A stretch of 64,000 bases of DNA, taken from Pseudomonas putida S13.1.2 (GTDB lineage: Bacteria; Pseudomonadota; Gammaproteobacteria; Pseudomonadales; Pseudomonadaceae). The position numbers were made by a program, and so were the translations under genes. The notes under the pieces were generated by a model. That model worked only from the letters and a program-made list of their open reading frames with translations, had not been told where the DNA came from and did no database searches. The stretch lies in the NCBI RefSeq assembly GCF_000498395.2, contig NZ_CP010979.1, forward strand, positions 992,001 to 1,056,000, read 5' to 3'. Positions 33,132-45,329 of this stretch are shown here, piece by piece (the first letter of the stretch is position 1; each line of letters begins with the position of its first letter).

Positions 33132-33953
33132 ATGTCGACAACTCCAAGCAGGGATACCGTGCTGTGCATATCCCTGGCCGGCCGCCCCGGCACCTTCGGC
33201 GTGCGCTTTCACAACCACCTGTACCAGCAGCTGGGCCTGGACTTTTACTACAAGGCCATGCGCACCGATGACCTGCCGGCGGCGGTGGCGGGTATCCGCG
33301 CTCTGGGTATCCGCGGCTGCGGCGTGTCAATGCCCTACAAGGAGGCCTGTATGGCGCTGGTGGACGAAATCGACCCGTCGGCGGCGGCCATCGAGTCGGT
33401 CAATACCTTGGTCAATACCGACGGCCACCTGAAGGCCTACAACACCGATTACCTGGCCGTGCGCCAATTGCTGGCACGGCATCAGGTCGATCCGGGCACC
33501 GCTTTCGCCCTGCGTGGCAGTGGTGGCATGGCCAAGGCCGTGGCCAGCGCCCTGCGCGATGCGGGCTTTGCCGAAGGCATCATCGTTGCGCGCAACGAGC
33601 AGGCCGGTCGGCAGCTGGCAGATGTGTGTGGTTATCGCTGGCTGCCTGAGTTGGGCGATATCTGCCCGCCGATGCTGGTGAACGTGACGCCGATTGGTAT
33701 GGCAGGCGGGCGGGAGACCGAGGAGCTGGCGTTTTCCGATAACGCCATAGCAGCGGCGGAGCGGGTGTTCGATGTGGTGGCGATGCCAGCGCAGACACCG
33801 TTGATTCGCCGGGCGCAGGCGTTGGGCAAGCCGGTGATCACCGGGTTGGAGGTCATTGCGCTGCAGGCGCTGGAGCAGTTTGTGCTGTACACGGGTATCA
33901 GGCCGACGCGGGCGCAGGTGGATGCCGCAGTAGCTTACGCCCGGCAGATCTAG
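33132..33953 (+). CDS. Shikimate dehydrogenase-like protein (variant AroE family)
   Basis: A 273-residue AroE-family oxidoreductase. Start 33132 (MSTTPSRD) follows AAAGGAG; the ATG at 33114 is less likely. Catalytic Lys in VSMPYKEAC and Asp in YNTDYLAV are present. NADP-binding is seen in LRGSGGMAKAVASALRDAGF. The usual substrate-binding Ser-x-Ser near the N-terminus is replaced: the strand reads SLAGRPGTFGVRFHN. It is therefore probably an AroE-like paralogue (SdhL or a quinate type) and not the housekeeping enzyme. Confidence 0.85.
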   Translation: MSTTPSRDTVLCISLAGRPGTFGVRFHNHLYQQLGLDFYYKAMRTDDLPAAVAGIRALGIRGCGVSMPYKEACMALVDEIDPSAAAIESVNTLVNTDGHLKAYNTDYLAVRQLLARHQVDPGTAFALRGSGGMAKAVASALRDAGFAEGIIVARNEQAGRQLADVCGYRWLPELGDICPPMLVNVTPIGMAGGRETEELAFSDNAIAAAERVFDVVAMPAQTPLIRRAQALGKPVITGLEVIALQALEQFVLYTGIRPTRAQVDAAVAYARQI

Positions 33954-33960
33954 TTACTCC

Positions 33961-34068
33961 TGTGCTGGCCCCTTCGCGGCTAAAGCCGCTCCCACAGGTA
34001 CAGCACTGCCACTGAGATCTGTGAAGTAACTGTGGGAGCGGCTTTAGCCGCGAAAGGGCCGGCACAGG
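33961..34068. repeat. REP pair (CGGCTAAAGCCG class)
   Basis: Convergent units CCCCTTCGCGGCTAAAGCCG...CTCCCACAG and their inverse, about 35 bases apart. They lie between the AroE-like gene and the convergent small gene at 34080. Confidence 0.85.
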
Positions 34069-34079
34069 CTATGGCAGGG

Positions 34080-34322
34080 TCAGAACACCTTGTGCCCGTC
34101 ATCGAGCTGCTGGTCGACCAGTGCCCGGCCATGGGCCAGCGAAACATGCTGCGCGTTCTCAAGGTCGGAGAAAAACTTCATCGGCATCGACATGCGCTTG
34201 CTGGTGTGCCCGTCGGGCGCGGTGATCAGGCAGCCGGCGGCGTAGGGCAGGGGGGAGTCGGGGTGGGGCATCACGCTGGCGGTGATGGTGTGCTCGCGGT
34301 ATTCACAGTGAAGAGATTGCAT
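34080..34322 (-). CDS. Small conserved hypothetical protein
   Basis: An 80-residue protein with no recognised domain. Start 34322 (MQSLHCEYREHTITA) follows AAGGAC. The body reads as beta-strands (CLITAPDGHTSKRMS), ending with LENAQHVSLAHGRALVDQQL. It stands between the AroE-like gene and gloA with its own hairpin upstream. Function is unknown. Confidence 0.65.
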   Translation of the reverse strand: MQSLHCEYREHTITASVMPHPDSPLPYAAGCLITAPDGHTSKRMSMPMKFFSDLENAQHVSLAHGRALVDQQLDDGHKVF

Positions 34323-34376
34323 CGTCCTTACCTCGCTGTGGCATGTGAAGCAGTTACCTTCATATACCACAGCAAG

Positions 34377-34396
34377 GGGCCGGGAGTTCCCGGCCC
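34377..34396. terminator. Terminator hairpin after gloA
   Basis: GGGCCGGGA and TCCCGGCCC form a perfect nine-base stem, about 25 bases downstream of the gloA stop on the minus strand. It is followed by CTTGCTG, so the T-tract is weak. Confidence 0.55.
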
Positions 34397-34419
34397 GACG
34401 AGCGAACGGCGATGAACGC

Positions 34420-34947
34420 TTAGCCTTTGAGCTCGGTCGGCTGGATCACTTCTACCCAGTAACCGTCCGGGTCCTTGACGAAGGCCAGGTGGTTCATGCG
34501 CCCGTCCTGCAGGCGTTTCTGGAAGGGCACTTCCAGTGCTTCGAAGCGCGCACAGGCGGCGCGCACGTCCGGCACCGAGATGCAGATGTGGCCAAACCCG
34601 CGCGGGTCGGTGTTGCCGTTGTGGTAGGCGAACTCGGCATCGCTTTCGGTGCCGTGGTTGTGGGTCAGCTCCAGTACGCCAGGGATGGACTTCATCCACT
34701 GGTGGCGTGCTGCGTCATCGGCGGGAATCTGCGCCGGGTCGACCAGGGCCAGGAAGTACAGGCTGAAGGCGGCTTCGGGAAAGTCGCGCTTGTCGACTAC
34801 GCGAAAGCCCAGCACGCGGGTGTAGAAGTCCAGCGACTTCTCGATATCCTTGACCCGCAGCATGGTGTGGTTGAAGACGAATTGTGCGGTAGCGGCATCC
34901 GGTTGGGTGGTGACGCCAGGCAGGGTTTGCAGATCGTGCAGGCTCAT
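34420..34947 (-). CDS. gloA: Lactoylglutathione lyase (glyoxalase I)
   Basis: A 175-residue glyoxalase I. Metal ligands are visible: His in FNHTMLRVKD, Glu in VLELTHNHGTE, His in GFGHICISV and Glu in DGYWVEVIQP. The enzyme converts the hemithioacetal of methylglyoxal and glutathione into S-lactoylglutathione. Start 34947 (MSLHDLQT) gives the standard length of the longer Zn-type GloA; the open frame reaches back to 35079 but without support. Confidence 0.93.
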   Translation of the reverse strand: MSLHDLQTLPGVTTQPDAATAQFVFNHTMLRVKDIEKSLDFYTRVLGFRVVDKRDFPEAAFSLYFLALVDPAQIPADDAARHQWMKSIPGVLELTHNHGTESDAEFAYHNGNTDPRGFGHICISVPDVRAACARFEALEVPFQKRLQDGRMNHLAFVKDPDGYWVEVIQPTELKG

Positions 34948-35036
34948 GGGAACTCCTGAGACGGGGCCGGGCGCAGGGCACCGGCAAAACAGACAGGCTG
35001 GCCATGATACGGCAGTGCGCTGATTGCGCAAATGAA

Positions 35037-35061
35037 AGCGCCCTGCACAAGGCAGGGCGCT
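35037..35061 (-). terminator. Terminator hairpin after turB
   Basis: AGCGCCCTG and CAGGGCGCT form a nine-base stem with a seven-base loop, followed on the minus strand by TTCATTT. It lies about 110 bases past the turB stop. A second short hairpin, GCCCGCA-TG-TGCGGGC, sits at 35072-35087. Confidence 0.55.
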
Positions 35062-35169
35062 GGAATTAGAGGCCCGCATGTGCGGGCGCGTGGGGTCGCT
35101 AGTCCTTTAGCTGTCTCGATACTGAGCCAGCCCTTGTGAAAAAAGTGTGAAGTGCGCGTGGACGTTTCA

Positions 35170-35529
35170 TCAGCGTACCCAACTTTCTACCGTGGCGCCT
35201 CCGTACTGTTCTTTCCAGGCCTTGAGGCCACGGTGGTTGCCGCCCTTGGTCTCGATCCGCTCGCCGGTGTGCGGGTTTTGATAAACTTTTACCACCCGCG
35301 GGCGGCGCTGTTGCTTGGGCGCTGGGCTGGTAGCCCTGCCCACCGCCTTGGGGTCGAGGATGGCGATGATATCGCGCAGGCTCTTGTCGTAGCTTTTCAT
35401 CAGGCCGACTAGTTTCTGCTCGAATTCGATTTCGCGTTTGAGGCCGGCATCCTTTTTCAACGCCTCCAGTTGCGCCATCTGCTCCTGGAGCGCTTTTTCG
35501 GCAGCACGAAACTCTGCAAGTCTGGACAC
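35170..35529 (-). CDS. turB: H-NS-family DNA-binding protein (MvaT/TurB type)
   Basis: A 119-residue MvaT/MvaU-type protein. The N-terminal half is a coiled coil for oligomerisation (RAAEKALQEQMAQLEALKKDAG). The C-terminal AT-hook-like domain contains VYQNPHTGERIETKGGNHRGLKAWKEQYG. It silences AT-rich and foreign DNA and bridges the nucleoid. Start GTG 35529 (MSRLAEFR) is preferred over GTG 35538, because AGGAG is eight bases from the former and only one base from the latter. TurB is my best match among P. putida paralogues TurA-E. Confidence 0.88.
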   Translation of the reverse strand: MSRLAEFRAAEKALQEQMAQLEALKKDAGLKREIEFEQKLVGLMKSYDKSLRDIIAILDPKAVGRATSPAPKQQRRPRVVKVYQNPHTGERIETKGGNHRGLKAWKEQYGGATVESWVR

Positions 35530-35877
35530 TGTAATCACTCCTGTACGTCAGTCGTGGCAGGGCGTGACGAACATTGAATACGCATAAAACGCCAGCCACG
35601 CGGGTGGGTTCCGCTGTTCGCTGATATCGAGTGTAGTCATTCATGGGTACTCGGTAAACTGCTAACTTTTGTAAGTAAGACGGGAACTTTCCTAGTTTTG
35701 CGAGCGCTATTTCCCGGTTTTTTCGGGTCTGCCTCCCAGCACGTGTAGACCATGGTCCAATGGCCCGCGCCAGAGCCTTTGCGCGATCATTTCAGATGAT
35801 AGCCGATGATTGTTCGGCCTTGTCGCAGTGCCGTGGCCAGTGTGTGCCGCAGTGTGTTAACTCGCCTTTGATTCTGG
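35530..35877. other. 348-base gap between turB and the OprD porin gene
   Basis: It holds the divergent promoters of turB and the porin. It contains the turB ribosome site AGGAG (35538-35542) and a CCCGG-TTTTTT-CGGG dyad around 35712-35726. I see no further gene or convincing operator. Confidence 0.5.
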
Positions 35878-37179
35878 ATGTTTCTTCGCATGTTTGCCCC
35901 TTTTCCCCTCACCCACGGGCGCCGTGTTGCCGGCCTGTTTCTCTTGTGTGCCGGTGCCAACGCCCAGGCTGCCGGTTTTCTTGAAGACAGCAGTGCCAAG
36001 CTTGAAGCACGCAACGTCTATTTCAATCGGGATTTTCGTGACGGCCACAGCAGTTCCAGCCAAGGTGCGTCCAAGCGGGAAGAATGGGCACAAGGTTTCA
36101 TCCTTAATGTGCAGTCGGGTTATACCCAGGGGCCGGTAGGTTTCGGCGTGGATGCACTGGGCATGTTCGGCTTCAAACTGGACTCCAGCCCGGCGGACAG
36201 TAACAGCGGCTTGCTACCTTCTTCCGGGCATGATCCTCGGCACTCGGCTGACCAGTACGCGAAGATGGGGCTGGCGGCCAAGGTCAAGGTGTCCAATACC
36301 GTACTCAAGTACGGCTCGATGATGCCGGATGTGCCCTTGCTCAAATACAACGATGGCCGCCTGCTGCCTACCCTGTTCCATGGCGCCATGCTCACTTCTG
36401 AGGAAGTGCGCGACTTGAAGTTCACCCTGGCCCGTCTGGACAAATACACCGCGCGGGATTCTACCGATCGCCAGGACATTCGCGTGCACTGCAAGAACAA
36501 GCGCTATGCCTGCGATATCGAAGCCGACCACTTCGACCTGGCGGGTGTCGATTACCGCTTCAACGAGCGAATCAGTGCCCAATATCAGGTGGCCAAGCTG
36601 GAAAATATCTACCGCCAGCACTTTCTCGGCCTGGTGGCCAGCCAGCCGTTGGCGGTGGGCAGCCTGTCTGCCGACCTGCGCATGATCAAGAGTGATGACA
36701 TTGGCAACGCTCGCGCCGGTGCAATCGACCATCGCGCCTTCAGCGGCATGCTCGGCTACAGCCTGGGTGGCCACAAGATCAGTGCGGGCTGGCAGCGGAT
36801 GTATGGCGACAGCGCCATGCCGTACCTGGATGGCAGCAACCCGTACCTGGTCAACTATGCCCAGGTCAACGACTTCGCCGCCGCTCAGGAGCGTTCCTGG
36901 CAGGTGCGTTATGACTACGACTTCAAGGCGCTGGGTGTCCCCGGCCTGACCTTCTTCACCCGTTACATCAACGGCGACAATATCAAGGTGCCGGGCAGCA
37001 GCGCCGAAGGCCAGGAATGGGAACGCGACACCGAGTTCAAGTACCAGGTGCAAAGTGGCACTTTCAAGGATGTCAGCGTGCGCCTGCGTAATTCCACTTA
37101 CCGGAGCAATTATGAAAAGTGGGCGCGTGACATGGATGAAACACGGGTCATTGTCAGCTACAACTTCTCGATCTTCTAA
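35878..37179 (+). CDS. OprD-family outer-membrane porin
   Basis: A 433-residue porin. A signal peptide ending ANAQA is followed by the OprD-family start GFLEDSSAKLEARNVYFNRDF. The family ends in a C-terminal beta-strand with aromatic last residue, here VSYNFSIF. OprD proteins are 18-stranded monomeric channels for amino acids, peptides or organic acids. The substrate is not evident from sequence. ATG 35878 and ATG 35890 are both possible. It is monocistronic. Confidence 0.9.
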   Translation: MFLRMFAPFPLTHGRRVAGLFLLCAGANAQAAGFLEDSSAKLEARNVYFNRDFRDGHSSSSQGASKREEWAQGFILNVQSGYTQGPVGFGVDALGMFGFKLDSSPADSNSGLLPSSGHDPRHSADQYAKMGLAAKVKVSNTVLKYGSMMPDVPLLKYNDGRLLPTLFHGAMLTSEEVRDLKFTLARLDKYTARDSTDRQDIRVHCKNKRYACDIEADHFDLAGVDYRFNERISAQYQVAKLENIYRQHFLGLVASQPLAVGSLSADLRMIKSDDIGNARAGAIDHRAFSGMLGYSLGGHKISAGWQRMYGDSAMPYLDGSNPYLVNYAQVNDFAAAQERSWQVRYDYDFKALGVPGLTFFTRYINGDNIKVPGSSAEGQEWERDTEFKYQVQSGTFKDVSVRLRNSTYRSNYEKWARDMDETRVIVSYNFSIF

Positions 37180-37198
37180 GCGGGCATTTTGCCAAATA

Positions 37199-37226
37199 CC
37201 AGTAGCCGCCTGACAATGGCTGCTGG
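37199..37226 (+). terminator. Hairpin after the OprD porin gene
   Basis: CCAGTAGCC and GGCTGCTGG pair with one wobble across a ten-base loop, 19 bases after the porin stop. A T-tract is lacking, so termination is only likely. Confidence 0.4.
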
Positions 37227-37246
37227 TTCCCGCAAAGGGCAGGGCG

Positions 37247-37996
37247 ATGAAAGACCTGTTGTTGATCGGTATTGGCGCGGGTGACCCGCGCCAGATCACG
37301 TATGAAGCCGTTGATGCGCTGCGTAGCGCTTGTGTGTTCTTCGTGCTCGACAAGGGCAGCGACAAGGATGAACTGGTACGCCTGCGCAAGGCCATTGTGC
37401 AACATTACCGTCCCGAAGGTGGCTATCGCCTGGTGCAGGTGGCCGACCCCCTGCGCGATGGCCAGGCGGATGACTACCTTGGCGCGGTGCAGGACTGGCA
37501 CCGGCAGCGTGCTGCGCTGTACGCCCAGCTGATCGAGCAAGAGATTGGCGATGGGGAAACCGGCGCTTTTCTGCTGTGGGGCGAGCCGACCCTGTACGAC
37601 AGCACTCTGCGTATTCTCGATCTGGTCCGCGAAAGCGGCGTGGCGCTGCGCCTGCAGATAATCCCTGGCATCAGCAGTGTGCAGGCGCTGGCGGCGCGTC
37701 ACCAGGTGCCGCTCAACCGCATCGGCGAGCCGCTGACCGTGCTGCCAGGGCGGCGCCTGGCCGGGCACGGGCCTATCGACAACGTGGTGGTGATGCTCGA
37801 TGGGCAATGCGCGTTTGCCCAGCTCGATGACCCAGAGTTGGTGATCTACTGGGGCGCTTACCTGGGGACCGAGGATGAAGTGCTGATTGCCGGGCCGTTG
37901 CAGGCGGTGAAGGCACGGATACTGGCAGTGCGTGAGCAGCAGAGGCGGCGCAAGGGGTGGATCATGGATACCTATCTGTTGCGCAGGGAGCTGTGA
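37247..37996 (+). CDS. cobF: Precorrin-6A synthase (deacetylating) CobF
   Basis: A 249-residue tetrapyrrole methylase-fold protein. SAM-binding loop LLLIGIGAGDPRQIT lies at the N-terminus, GEPTLYDSTLRIL near residue 110 and IIPGISSVQALAARH near residue 145. CobF methylates C-1 of precorrin-5 and releases acetate in aerobic cobalamin synthesis. It stands apart from other cob genes, as commonly seen in Pseudomonas. No cobalamin riboswitch was recognised. Confidence 0.9.
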   Translation: MKDLLLIGIGAGDPRQITYEAVDALRSACVFFVLDKGSDKDELVRLRKAIVQHYRPEGGYRLVQVADPLRDGQADDYLGAVQDWHRQRAALYAQLIEQEIGDGETGAFLLWGEPTLYDSTLRILDLVRESGVALRLQIIPGISSVQALAARHQVPLNRIGEPLTVLPGRRLAGHGPIDNVVVMLDGQCAFAQLDDPELVIYWGAYLGTEDEVLIAGPLQAVKARILAVREQQRRRKGWIMDTYLLRREL

Positions 37997-38010
37997 GCTG
38001 TGCTGCCTGT

Positions 38011-38108
38011 ACCGGCCGCTTCGCGGGCTTGCCCGCTCCCACAGGTATGCCACTGTATCGGGCCCCTGTGGCGGGCCTGTGGGAGCGGGCAAGCCCGCGA
38101 AGCAGGCG
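38011..38108. repeat. REP pair (CGGGCTTGCCCG class)
   Basis: Convergent units CGGCCGCTTCGCGGGCTTGCC...CTCCCACAG and their inverse, with about 30 bases between. They separate cobF and the convergent receiver gene. Confidence 0.85.
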
Positions 38109-38117
38109 ACACCGATT

Positions 38118-38468
38118 TCAAGGGTTACCCAGAATGGCCACCACCTTGTCGCGCAACTGGTCGATGCTGAACGGCTTGCCGATCAGGTGCATGCCCTCAG
38201 GCACATTGATGCTGTCGGCATAGCCACTGGCGAACAGCACGGGCAGCAGTGGCCGCAGCTCGCGCGCTTTGCCTGCCAGCACCTCGCCACGCATGTCCGG
38301 CAAACCCACATCGGTCATCATCAGTGCCAGTGTCTGGCTCGGGTCTTCGAGCACCCGCAGGGCGGCTGCGGCGTCTTGTGCCTCAATGACCGTGTAGCCC
38401 AACTCGTCGAGCACTTCGACCATCAGCATGCGTACGATGTCGTCGTCTTCGACTACAAGAAGATGCAT
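38118..38468 (-). CDS. Single-domain response regulator (CheY-like)
   Basis: A 116-residue receiver domain without output domain. The acidic pair is in VVEDDDIVR and the phospho-acceptor Asp in MMTDVGLPDMRG near residue 53. The Ser/Thr site is SGYAD (FASGYADSI) and the Lys is in LIGKPFS. The SGYxD/KPF pattern is typical of receivers linked to hybrid kinases. Start 38468 (MHLLVVEDD). It is divergent from the large kinase at 38717 and probably belongs to the same signalling set. Confidence 0.88.
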   Translation of the reverse strand: MHLLVVEDDDIVRMLMVEVLDELGYTVIEAQDAAAALRVLEDPSQTLALMMTDVGLPDMRGEVLAGKARELRPLLPVLFASGYADSINVPEGMHLIGKPFSIDQLRDKVVAILGNP

Positions 38469-38716
38469 GGTTCGGATCCTGTACAAATGAATGTCTTTAA
38501 TCTGTGCACCTGGTGGCAGCAGAAGTTCCCGAGGATACCGATCCCTGCAATCAGATGGAACGATTGGAGCACACAGCCTTCAAATACCGGCTAAATGCCC
38601 TGCCAGACCCTTCAAAGCTGGTTAGACTCGCTTATCAGGACGGCGCAGTGGCAGATAACAACAACGACTGATCCGCCACTCTTTCCAATGGACTTTTCTT
38701 GCTCGGGCGTTTTCAC

Positions 38717-42180
<3,464 letters not shown>

Positions 42181-42184
<4 letters not shown>

Positions 42185-43002
42185 CTAGCGAACGTAACAC
42201 CGACATCGAAATCCGCTTGCTGATCGAGGCCATCTACCTCAAGTACAGCTACGATTTCCGCAATTATTCCGGCGCCTCGATCAAGCGCCGGATCCTGCAT
42301 GCGCTGCGCCAGTTCGATTGCCTGACGGTATCGGCGCTGCAGGAGCGCGTACTGCACGACCCCGGCATGTTCATGCAATTGCTGCAGTACCTGACGATCC
42401 CGGTCAGCGAGATGTTCCGCGACCCTGACCACTTCCTTGCCGTGCGCAACGAAGTGGTGCCGCTGCTGCGCACCTGGCCCTCGATCAAGGTCTGGATCGC
42501 GGGCTGCAGCACGGGAGAGGAGGTGTATTCCATGGCCATCCTGTTGCGTGAGGAAGGGCTGCTTGAGCGCACCATCATCTACGCCACCGACATCAATCCG
42601 CATTCGCTGGACAGGGCCAAGCAGGGCATCTACTCGATGCAGAGCATGCGCGAGTACGAGGAAAACTACCGCCTGGCCGGCGGCCGTCGTGACTTTACCG
42701 AGTACTACACAGCGGCCTATGGCAACGCCATCATGGACAGCAGCTTGCGCGACAACGTGACGTTCGCCGATCACAGCCTGGCCACCGACAGCGTGTTCTC
42801 CGAGACCCAGCTGGTGTCGTGCCGCAACGTGCTGATCTACTTCAACAAGGAACTGCAGGACCGCGCCCTCGGGCTGTTCCACGAGTCGCTCTGCCACCGG
42901 GGTTTCCTGGTGCTGGGCAGCAAGGAGTCGGTGGACTTTTCGGCCTACAGCGACCGGTTCGAGCCGCTGGTCAAGCCCGAACGGATCTTCCGTAAATCAT
43001 GA
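42181..43002 (+). CDS. CheR-type protein methyltransferase
   Basis: A 273-residue CheR. The SAM-binding motif VWIAGCSTGEEVYSMAILL is near residue 100, ATDINPHSLDRAKQGIYS near residue 140 and the conserved VSCRNVLIYF near residue 215. CheR methylates glutamates of chemoreceptors; here no receptor gene is adjacent, so the target may be the kinase or another protein. A TTG start at 42181 would overlap the kinase stop as TTGA; an ATG at 42157 inside the kinase gene is also possible. It ends with ATGA into cheB. Confidence 0.88.
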
Positions 43003-43574
43003 ACGGCGTACGCGCAGTGGTGATCGGCGCCTCGGCTGGCGGCGTGGCAGCATTGTTCGAAGTGCTCGGCGCGCTGCCACCGGCGTTCGCCCTACCTGTG
43101 CTCTGCGTGCTGCACCTGCCGGACGACCGCCACAGCCAACTGGCTGAAGTGCTGCAGCGTCGGCTGCATCGGCCGGTGCACGAGGCACGTGACAAGGAAC
43201 GGATCAGCAGCGGGCAGATCTATGTGGCGGGGCCGAGTTACCACCTGTCGGTGGAGCACGACCTGACGCTGTCGCTGAGCCAGGAAGAACCCGTGCATTT
43301 CTCGCGTCCAGCAATCGATTTTTTGTTCATCTCGGCGGCCGATGCCTATGGCGACGGCCTGCTTGGCGTGCTGCTCACCGGTGCCAACGAAGACGGCGCC
43401 AGGGGCCTTGCCTATATCAAGAACAATGGGGGCCGCACGATAGTCCAGGACCCTCGCGACGCACAGGTCGCCCTGATGCCGGAGGCCGCCCTGGCCCTGC
43501 ACCAGCCCGACCATATCCTTACTCTGAGTGGTATCGGGCAGCTGCTCGCGACCTTGGAATATAGCGCATGCTAA
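42999..43574 (+). CDS. CheB-type methylesterase without receiver domain
   Basis: A 191-residue CheB catalytic domain. The catalytic Ser is in VVIGASAGGVAAL near residue 13, His in VLHLPDDRHSQL near residue 40 and Asp in LTGANEDGARGL near residue 130. The N-terminal receiver of chemotaxis CheB is missing, so activity would not be set by direct phosphorylation. Overlaps of four bases with cheR and seven bases with the next kinase gene show one operon. Confidence 0.88.
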   Translation: MNGVRAVVIGASAGGVAALFEVLGALPPAFALPVLCVLHLPDDRHSQLAEVLQRRLHRPVHEARDKERISSGQIYVAGPSYHLSVEHDLTLSLSQEEPVHFSRPAIDFLFISAADAYGDGLLGVLLTGANEDGARGLAYIKNNGGRTIVQDPRDAQVALMPEAALALHQPDHILTLSGIGQLLATLEYSAC

Positions 43575-44794
43575 GCCACACCATCGCCAAACTGCTGATT
43601 GTCGACGACCTGCCGGAAAACCTGCTGGCGCTCGATGCCCTGATCCAGGGCGAAGACCGCGAGGTGCACCAGGCCCAGTCTGCCGAAGCGGCGTTGTCGT
43701 TGCTGCTTGAGCACGAATTCGCGCTGGCCATCCTCGATGTACAAATGCCGGGCATGAACGGTTTCGAACTTGCCGAGCTGATGCGCGGCACCGACAAGAC
43801 CAAGAACATCCCGATCGTTTTCGTCAGCGCGGCCGGCCGCGAGATGAACTATGCCTTCAAGGGCTATGAGAGCGGGGCCGTGGACTTTCTGCACAAGCCG
43901 CTCGATACCCTGGCGGTAAAAAGCAAGGTCTCGGTGTTTGTCGACCTGTTCCGCCAGCGCAAGGTGCTTGGCCGGCAGCTGGAAGCGCTGGAGCATAGCC
44001 GCCAGGAGCAAGAGCTTTTGCTCAGCCAGCTGCAGGTGGCGCGAGGTGAGCTGGAGCATGCCGTGCGCATGCGTGACGACTTCATGTCGATCGTCTCCCA
44101 CGAGGTGCGTACGCCGCTCAATGGCCTGATCCTGGAAACCCAGTTGCGCAAGATGCACCTGGCACGGGGCAACCTGGACGCCTTCAGCGCCGACAAGCTG
44201 CAGGCCATGGTCGAGCGCGACGAGCGGCAGATCAACAGCCTGATCCGGTTGGTCGAGGATATGCTTGATGTTTCCCGCATCCGTACCGGTAAATTGTCGC
44301 TGCGCCCCAGGCTGTTTGACCTCGGCCAACTGGTGCGTGGGTTGGTGGAAAACTTCACCGCGCAGGCCATGGCATTGGAAACCCACATCGAACTGCAGCG
44401 CTGCGAAGCATTGAAGGGTGAGTGGGACGAATTCCGGATTGAACAAGTAGTGGCCAACCTGTTGTCCAACGCAATGCGTTACGGCGAGCGCAAACCGGTG
44501 CAGGTGCGAGTGTTCGAGCAGGAGGGCATGGCTTGGGTGCAGGTGCAGGATCAGGGCATCGGTATCAGCGCCGTCAACCAGCAGCGGATCTTCCAGCAAT
44601 TTGAGCGCGTCGCTGCCCAGCAAGCCAGCGGAGGCTTGGGTTTGGGGTTGTACATCTCCGAACAGATCGTGCAGGCGCACGGTGGCCGGATACGGGTTGA
44701 AAGCGAGGAAGGCAAGGGCGCCACATTTACCCTGCAATTGCCGCTTGCAACATTCAAAGAACAAAACGACCAGGCGCGGGCAACCTCTGCGTAA
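43568..44794 (+). CDS. Receiver-histidine kinase (REC-HisKA-HATPase)
   Basis: A 408-residue cytoplasmic protein with no membrane helix. The receiver occupies residues 1-120 (LLIVDDLPENLLALDALI, Asp in LAILDVQMPGMNGFE, Lys in DFLHKPLD). A coiled coil follows, then HisKA with FMSIVSHEVRTPLNG near residue 178, and HATPase motifs NLLSNAMRYG, DQGIGIS and GGLGLGLYI. It can receive phosphate on the receiver and then act as kinase, so it is likely a relay step between the hybrid kinase and further receivers. Confidence 0.9.
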   Translation: MLSHTIAKLLIVDDLPENLLALDALIQGEDREVHQAQSAEAALSLLLEHEFALAILDVQMPGMNGFELAELMRGTDKTKNIPIVFVSAAGREMNYAFKGYESGAVDFLHKPLDTLAVKSKVSVFVDLFRQRKVLGRQLEALEHSRQEQELLLSQLQVARGELEHAVRMRDDFMSIVSHEVRTPLNGLILETQLRKMHLARGNLDAFSADKLQAMVERDERQINSLIRLVEDMLDVSRIRTGKLSLRPRLFDLGQLVRGLVENFTAQAMALETHIELQRCEALKGEWDEFRIEQVVANLLSNAMRYGERKPVQVRVFEQEGMAWVQVQDQGIGISAVNQQRIFQQFERVAAQQASGGLGLGLYISEQIVQAHGGRIRVESEEGKGATFTLQLPLATFKEQNDQARATSA

Positions 44795-44838
44795 GCCTGG
44801 GGTCTGATGGCCAACTGTAAGAATTTCAAGGCGTTAAC

Positions 44839-45216
44839 ATGAGTGAAGATGCACAAGATGTGGTGTTGGTCGTCGAGGACGAACCGGCAATTCGCATGAT
44901 TTTGCGCGATTACCTGGCGGGTGAGGGGTACCACGTGCTGGTTGCCGAAGATGGCGAGCAGGCGTTTGCGATCCTGGCCAGCAAACCGCACCTGGACCTG
45001 ATGGTGACGGACTTCCGCTTGCCGGGTGGCATCTCCGGGGTGGATATTGCCGAGCCTGCGGTGAAGTTGCGGCCAGACCTGAAGGTGATATTCATCAGTG
45101 GCTACCCGGCCGAGATTCTCGAGTCTGGCAGCCCGATCACCCGCAAGGCGCCGATACTGGCGAAGCCGTTTGACCTGGACACCTTGCACGAGCAGATCCA
45201 GAGACTTTTGCGTTAA
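44839..45216 (+). CDS. Single-domain response regulator
   Basis: A 125-residue receiver domain. Acidic residues are in VVEDEPAIRM, the phospho-acceptor Asp is in LMVTDFRLPGGISG near residue 57, and FISGYPAEI with ILAKPFD gives the Thr/Ser-type site and Lys. There is no output domain. It is the last gene of the kinase-cheR-cheB-kinase set and resembles the receiver at 38118-38468, so the two may be alternative phosphate sinks. Confidence 0.88.
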   Translation: MSEDAQDVVLVVEDEPAIRMILRDYLAGEGYHVLVAEDGEQAFAILASKPHLDLMVTDFRLPGGISGVDIAEPAVKLRPDLKVIFISGYPAEILESGSPITRKAPILAKPFDLDTLHEQIQRLLR

Positions 45217-45220
45217 AGCT

Positions 45221-45329
45221 GGTGGCCCTATCGCCGGCAAGCCAGCTCCCACAAGTACTGCACAGGCCTTGAGATCTGCAGCGTACCTGTGGGAGCTGGC
45301 TTGCCGGCGATAGGGCCAGTACAGGCTAG
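45221..45329. repeat. REP pair (GCCGGCAAGCCAGC class)
   Basis: Convergent units CCCTATCGCCGGCAAGCCAGC and inverse CTGGCTTGCCGGCGATAGGG with TCCCACAG ends, about 40 bases apart. They lie between the receiver gene and the convergent tetR-type gene, whose last codons overlap the end of the pair. Confidence 0.85.

Noticed and set aside
35099..35644. Minus-strand open frame of 181 codons overlapping turB
   Set aside because: It is out of frame with the clear H-NS-family gene, and its product has no recognisable domain.
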